In this document: positions 12,719 through 14,762 of the stretch, piece after piece
Position numbering within the stretch: the stretch's first letter is position 1
How the letters are laid out: every line of letters starts with the position of its first letter
From: JAQUSX01 sp035446985
GTDB taxonomy: Bacteria; Bacillota; Clostridia; Christensenellales; CAG-314
Length of the DNA stretch: 14,762 nt
NCBI GenBank assembly: GCA_035446985.1
Contig: DAOTGG010000025.1
Coordinates: 1 to 14,762 of the forward strand
Direction: 5' to 3'
Notes under the pieces: model-generated
What the model was told of the DNA's origin: nothing
The model's input: the letters and a program-made list of their open reading frames with translations, nothing else
The model's database searches: none
Made by a program: the position numbers and the translations under genes

Positions 12719-14064
12719 TAAAATTCCTCTATTGATTTATTCGCTGCGGTAAAGACCATTATGGTTACAAAGCCTAAAGCGCAAAACAAATACAACGCTC
12801 CAAGACCAAGATTATTGAGTATCAGTCCGCCCAAAAACAGAGCTATGGGTATCAGTCCTTGCGAGCCTATACTAAGCAAGCTAAATACTTTCGCTTGATA
12901 TTGGCGGTCGATTTTTATCATCATTACCGACATTATCGGCACATTTATAAAGCTAACGATTATACCGATTATTAACATTGCTGCAGCCAGCAAAATTAGA
13001 TATAGGTTAAAGTTAACGCCACTCTCAACCAAAATATAGAAAAGAGCGACTACGATAGCCAATACTACAGCTATCAAAATAGTTCCTATTTTCAGACTTC
13101 TACCGCACTTTTTCGACATAGCTTTCACGCTTAGTATCGCGCCCATTACGATAGAGCCAATTGAAAACGCAGTACTAAAAATGCTGCTCCACATTTCGGG
13201 TTGAAGGAAATCTTTGAATAAATAGTTCTGATTTGCAACGTATAGCTTTATAAAATACGGCATTCCATTTGAATAAAACGGGGCGAAAAAGAAATTTATA
13301 AACAAAAGCAAAAACAACATTGATACTATAGCTTTTTGTGTTTTTAAATACCTTATTCCGTCTTTAAAATCGGCTACCATCGCCTTCATGGTTGTTTTTT
13401 CAACGGGCGGCGTATACTCATGTTTGATGAACATTTCGGAAAATCCCGAAATCAAATAGCACGTAGCGATTATGGCAAATAAAACGTGAATCGGAACGAG
13501 AGAATACAAAATGCCCGCCAATAATATTCCCAAAACGCTCTGCAAATTTCTTAATATTTGGAAATAAGAGTTCGCTTGCTGAATTCGGTCTGACTCCACT
13601 AGCAAAGGTAATAATGCGGAGGACGCGGGGTCAAATATAGCGGAAATAATATTGCTTACAAAGCCGATAGCGAAAAGCAGTACCACTTGCAATGTTACGT
13701 TGCCCGCTTTCATTATGAAAAAAGTGGCTACAGCGGACAAGCCGATAAATGCGCCTCTTATGTAGTCGCTCATAAAAATTATTTTCGCTTTTTTCCATCT
13801 GTCGGCAAGCACGCCGCCAAATGGCGACATAAGCACATAAATTATTCCGCAAAAAGCCAAATAAATGCCTTGAATTAAAGCGTTGTTGCCCGTAAGGTCG
13901 AGGATGTAGAAACTGATAGCAAAGCTGTAAAACATCGCTCCGACGTTTGTCACAAGCGTTCCCAAAAACAACAAAACAAAATTTTTGTTTTTAAATACAT
14001 TTTGAGTTTTTTTAGGTTCCTGAACAGCGGTATCGATTTCGGTATTCGTTTGTTGTTCGTTCAT
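12718..14064 (-). CDS. MFS efflux transporter, DHA3 / macrolide-exporter type
   Basis: This 448-residue integral membrane protein has about 12 hydrophobic spans. After a polar N-terminal tail (residues 1-27), the first helices carry NFVLLFLGTLVTNVGAMFY and the MFS motif A GGVLADRWKKAK (83-94) between TM2 and TM3. The overall pattern, including 'FDPASSALLPLLVESDRIQQANSY', matches the DHA3 branch (proton-driven exporters such as MefA-like and enterobactin-exporter-like proteins). It would export a small molecule from the cytoplasm using the proton gradient; the substrate is unknown. The start follows AAGGGG, and a TTGACA/TATACT promoter lies just upstream. The GNAT gene is its translationally coupled partner. 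A TTGTGTC direct repeat in the core promoter (14107-14121) suggests a regulated gene, perhaps by the nearby TetR protein. Confidence 0.9.
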   Translation of the reverse strand: MNEQQTNTEIDTAVQEPKKTQNVFKNKNFVLLFLGTLVTNVGAMFYSFAISFYILDLTGNNALIQGIYLAFCGIIYVLMSPFGGVLADRWKKAKIIFMSDYIRGAFIGLSAVATFFIMKAGNVTLQVVLLFAIGFVSNIISAIFDPASSALLPLLVESDRIQQANSYFQILRNLQSVLGILLAGILYSLVPIHVLFAIIATCYLISGFSEMFIKHEYTPPVEKTTMKAMVADFKDGIRYLKTQKAIVSMLFLLLFINFFFAPFYSNGMPYFIKLYVANQNYLFKDFLQPEMWSSIFSTAFSIGSIVMGAILSVKAMSKKCGRSLKIGTILIAVVLAIVVALFYILVESGVNFNLYLILLAAAMLIIGIIVSFINVPIMSVMMIKIDRQYQAKVFSLLSIGSQGLIPIALFLGGLILNNLGLGALYLFCALGFVTIMVFTAANKSIEEF

Positions 14065-14093
14065 AACTTGCCCCTTATATTTTAAGTAGATTC

Positions 14094-14123
14094 AGTATAA
14101 AGCAATTTGTGTCGTTGTGTCAA
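14094..14123 (-). promoter_or_regulatory. Promoter of the MFS-GNAT operon with an internal direct repeat
   Basis: On the minus strand, a perfect TTGACA (14118-14123) and TATACT (14094-14099) have an 18-bp spacer. Within it, GACACAA occurs twice at an 8-bp period (14107-14113 and 14115-14121 on the plus strand as TTGTGTC). From 14124 to 14280 I see nothing else. Confidence 0.8.
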
Positions 14124-14280
14124 TAAAACCTATCTTTCTCTATTTTTTAAATATGATTTTTAATCTATTTTTCATATGGTATTCATAAAACGGCGATATT
14201 TTGGGTTACTCGTTTATATTGCTTAAAAAAACTGTAAATTTAGCAATGTAATACGCCTTATCTGTCTTAATTTTAGCTAT

Positions 14281-14305
14281 AAAAAACCCCGCAAAAAGCG
14301 GGGTT
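14281..14305 (-). terminator. Intrinsic terminator after the small membrane protein gene
   Basis: On the minus strand, AACCCCGC pairs with GCGGGGTT around a TTTTT loop and runs into six T residues. It isolates the right-hand transcript from the MFS-GNAT promoter. Confidence 0.92.
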
Positions 14306-14321
14306 GATTATTTATGAAATT

Positions 14322-14582
14322 TCACCAAAGATTTGTCATGAGCAAAATAAGCAAAGCAAATGCGCCTAAAAACATACCCAGGACGGGGATTAATGCAAAT
14401 AACATGTCGCCTATTAACCGTCTTGTTTCTTTCTTTGTTATGGGCGGTATCTGTTCTCCGTTTTCATCTTTTTTGATTTTTGGAGAAATTGAATCGTACC
14501 ACGGCATTCCGTCAACGTTCATTTTTGCTATTACTCTGCCGTCGTCGTCATCGTATTTTTTCTTTTCGCTCTTATTGTTCAT
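14322..14582 (-). CDS. Small single-span membrane protein of unknown function
   Basis: This 86-residue protein has three parts: a charged N-terminus with an acidic run (KKKYDDDDGRVIAKMNVDGMPWYD), a polar middle (residues 30-55), and one C-terminal hydrophobic span (about 58-84, DMLFALIPVLGMFLGAFALLILLM). I recognise the 'DDDGRVIA.MNVDGMPWY' opening as resembling small conserved proteins of Clostridia, but know no function. The body of the protein should face the cytoplasm with the tail in the membrane. It begins 3 nt after the stop of the upstream gene with no clear ribosome binding site, so it is probably translated by coupling to that gene. Its position after a possible ABC transporter ATPase may be meaningful if that neighbour's identity holds. 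Confidence 0.75.
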   Translation of the reverse strand: MNNKSEKKKYDDDDGRVIAKMNVDGMPWYDSISPKIKKDENGEQIPPITKKETRRLIGDMLFALIPVLGMFLGAFALLILLMTNLW

Positions 14583-14585
14583 TTT

Positions 14586-14762
14586 TTACATAAACGGATT
14601 TTCCGTACTGTTTAATTTTGCGTCTTTGAGATTTTTCTTTAATTTTTTGTTCATGTTTTCTGCAAGTTCAGGGTCTTTTTCCATTTCCTTGTTCAATTTT
14701 AACGCTTCTTCATCAAACAAATGGCAAACAACGTAGTGATCATTGCCCATGTCGATACGATT
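14586..14762 (-). CDS. C-terminal fragment, possibly oligopeptide ABC transporter ATPase
   Basis: Only the last 58 codons and stop lie in the window; the start is beyond the right edge. The visible part opens with NRIDMGNDHYVVCHLFDEEA and continues as a lysine/glutamate-rich helix ending in NSTENPFM. The 'G-x-HYVVCH' segment resembles the C-terminal tail of Opp/Dpp-family ABC ATPases, which often carry a '..GHxVxCH' motif in the iron-sulfur or oligo_HPY-type extension. No nucleotide-binding motif is in view, so the identification rests on one short segment. The reading frame is open across the whole fragment and is followed directly by the small membrane protein gene, which supports its being real. 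Confidence 0.5.
   Translation of the reverse strand, partial: NRIDMGNDHYVVCHLFDEEALKLNKEMEKDPELAENMNKKLKKNLKDAKLNSTENPFM

Noticed and set aside
14314..14736. Plus-strand open frame of 140 codons
   Set aside because: It is antisense to the small membrane protein and the right-edge fragment, and its composition is that of a reverse-strand shadow.

Overview
The window looks like a chromosomal segment of an AT-rich, low-GC Gram-positive bacterium, most likely an uncultured Clostridia-type member of the Bacillota. The signs are a DnaB/DnaD-type primosome protein next to a DnaI-type helicase loader, strong AGGAGG-type ribosome binding sites, clear TTGACA/TATAAT promoters with 17-18 bp spacers, U-tailed hairpin terminators, a lipobox protein and a cyclic-di-GMP-I riboswitch upstream of a TetR-family gene. 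I saw no rRNA, tRNA, CRISPR array, insertion sequence or phage structural gene.

Layout. (1) Positions 1-3392, minus strand: a long coiled-coil SMC/Rad50-like protein whose N-terminal nucleotide-binding motif is degenerate, followed by a yqeY gene cut by the left edge. (2) Positions 3560-6408, plus strand, divergent from the first block: a DnaB/DnaD-like protein with four DnaB_2-type repeats, a DnaI/DnaC-like loader with a zinc-binding cysteine cluster, and a cyclophilin, closed by a strong terminator. (3) Positions 6470-9984, plus strand: four single-gene units, each with its own promoter. They encode an HU protein, a lipoprotein with a nitroreductase-like domain, a free methionine-(R)-sulfoxide reductase, and a class I/II aminotransferase. 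A 410-nt gene-poor gap separates the lipoprotein from the reductase. (4) Positions 10015-11169, minus strand: an M42 metallo-aminopeptidase, convergent with the aminotransferase across a bidirectional terminator. (5) Positions 11318-14123, minus strand: an MFS exporter overlapping a GNAT acetyltransferase, then a TetR-family regulator with its own promoter and a c-di-GMP-I riboswitch leader. (6) Positions 14281-14762, minus strand: a small single-span membrane protein and the C-terminal end of a protein that may be an oligopeptide ABC transporter ATPase.

The most interesting element is the c-di-GMP-I riboswitch at about 12029-12100 in front of the TetR gene. Every part can be read in the sequence: a consensus promoter, the aptamer, a 9-bp antiterminator pairing and an intrinsic terminator ending just before the ribosome binding site. 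The pairing predicts an OFF switch, so c-di-GMP would lower the TetR regulator. The neighbouring exporter/acetyltransferase operon is a natural candidate target. The second item of note is the SMC-like protein, which keeps Walker B but has lost the Walker A lysine and the ABC signature. It is transcribed away from the helicase-loading genes.
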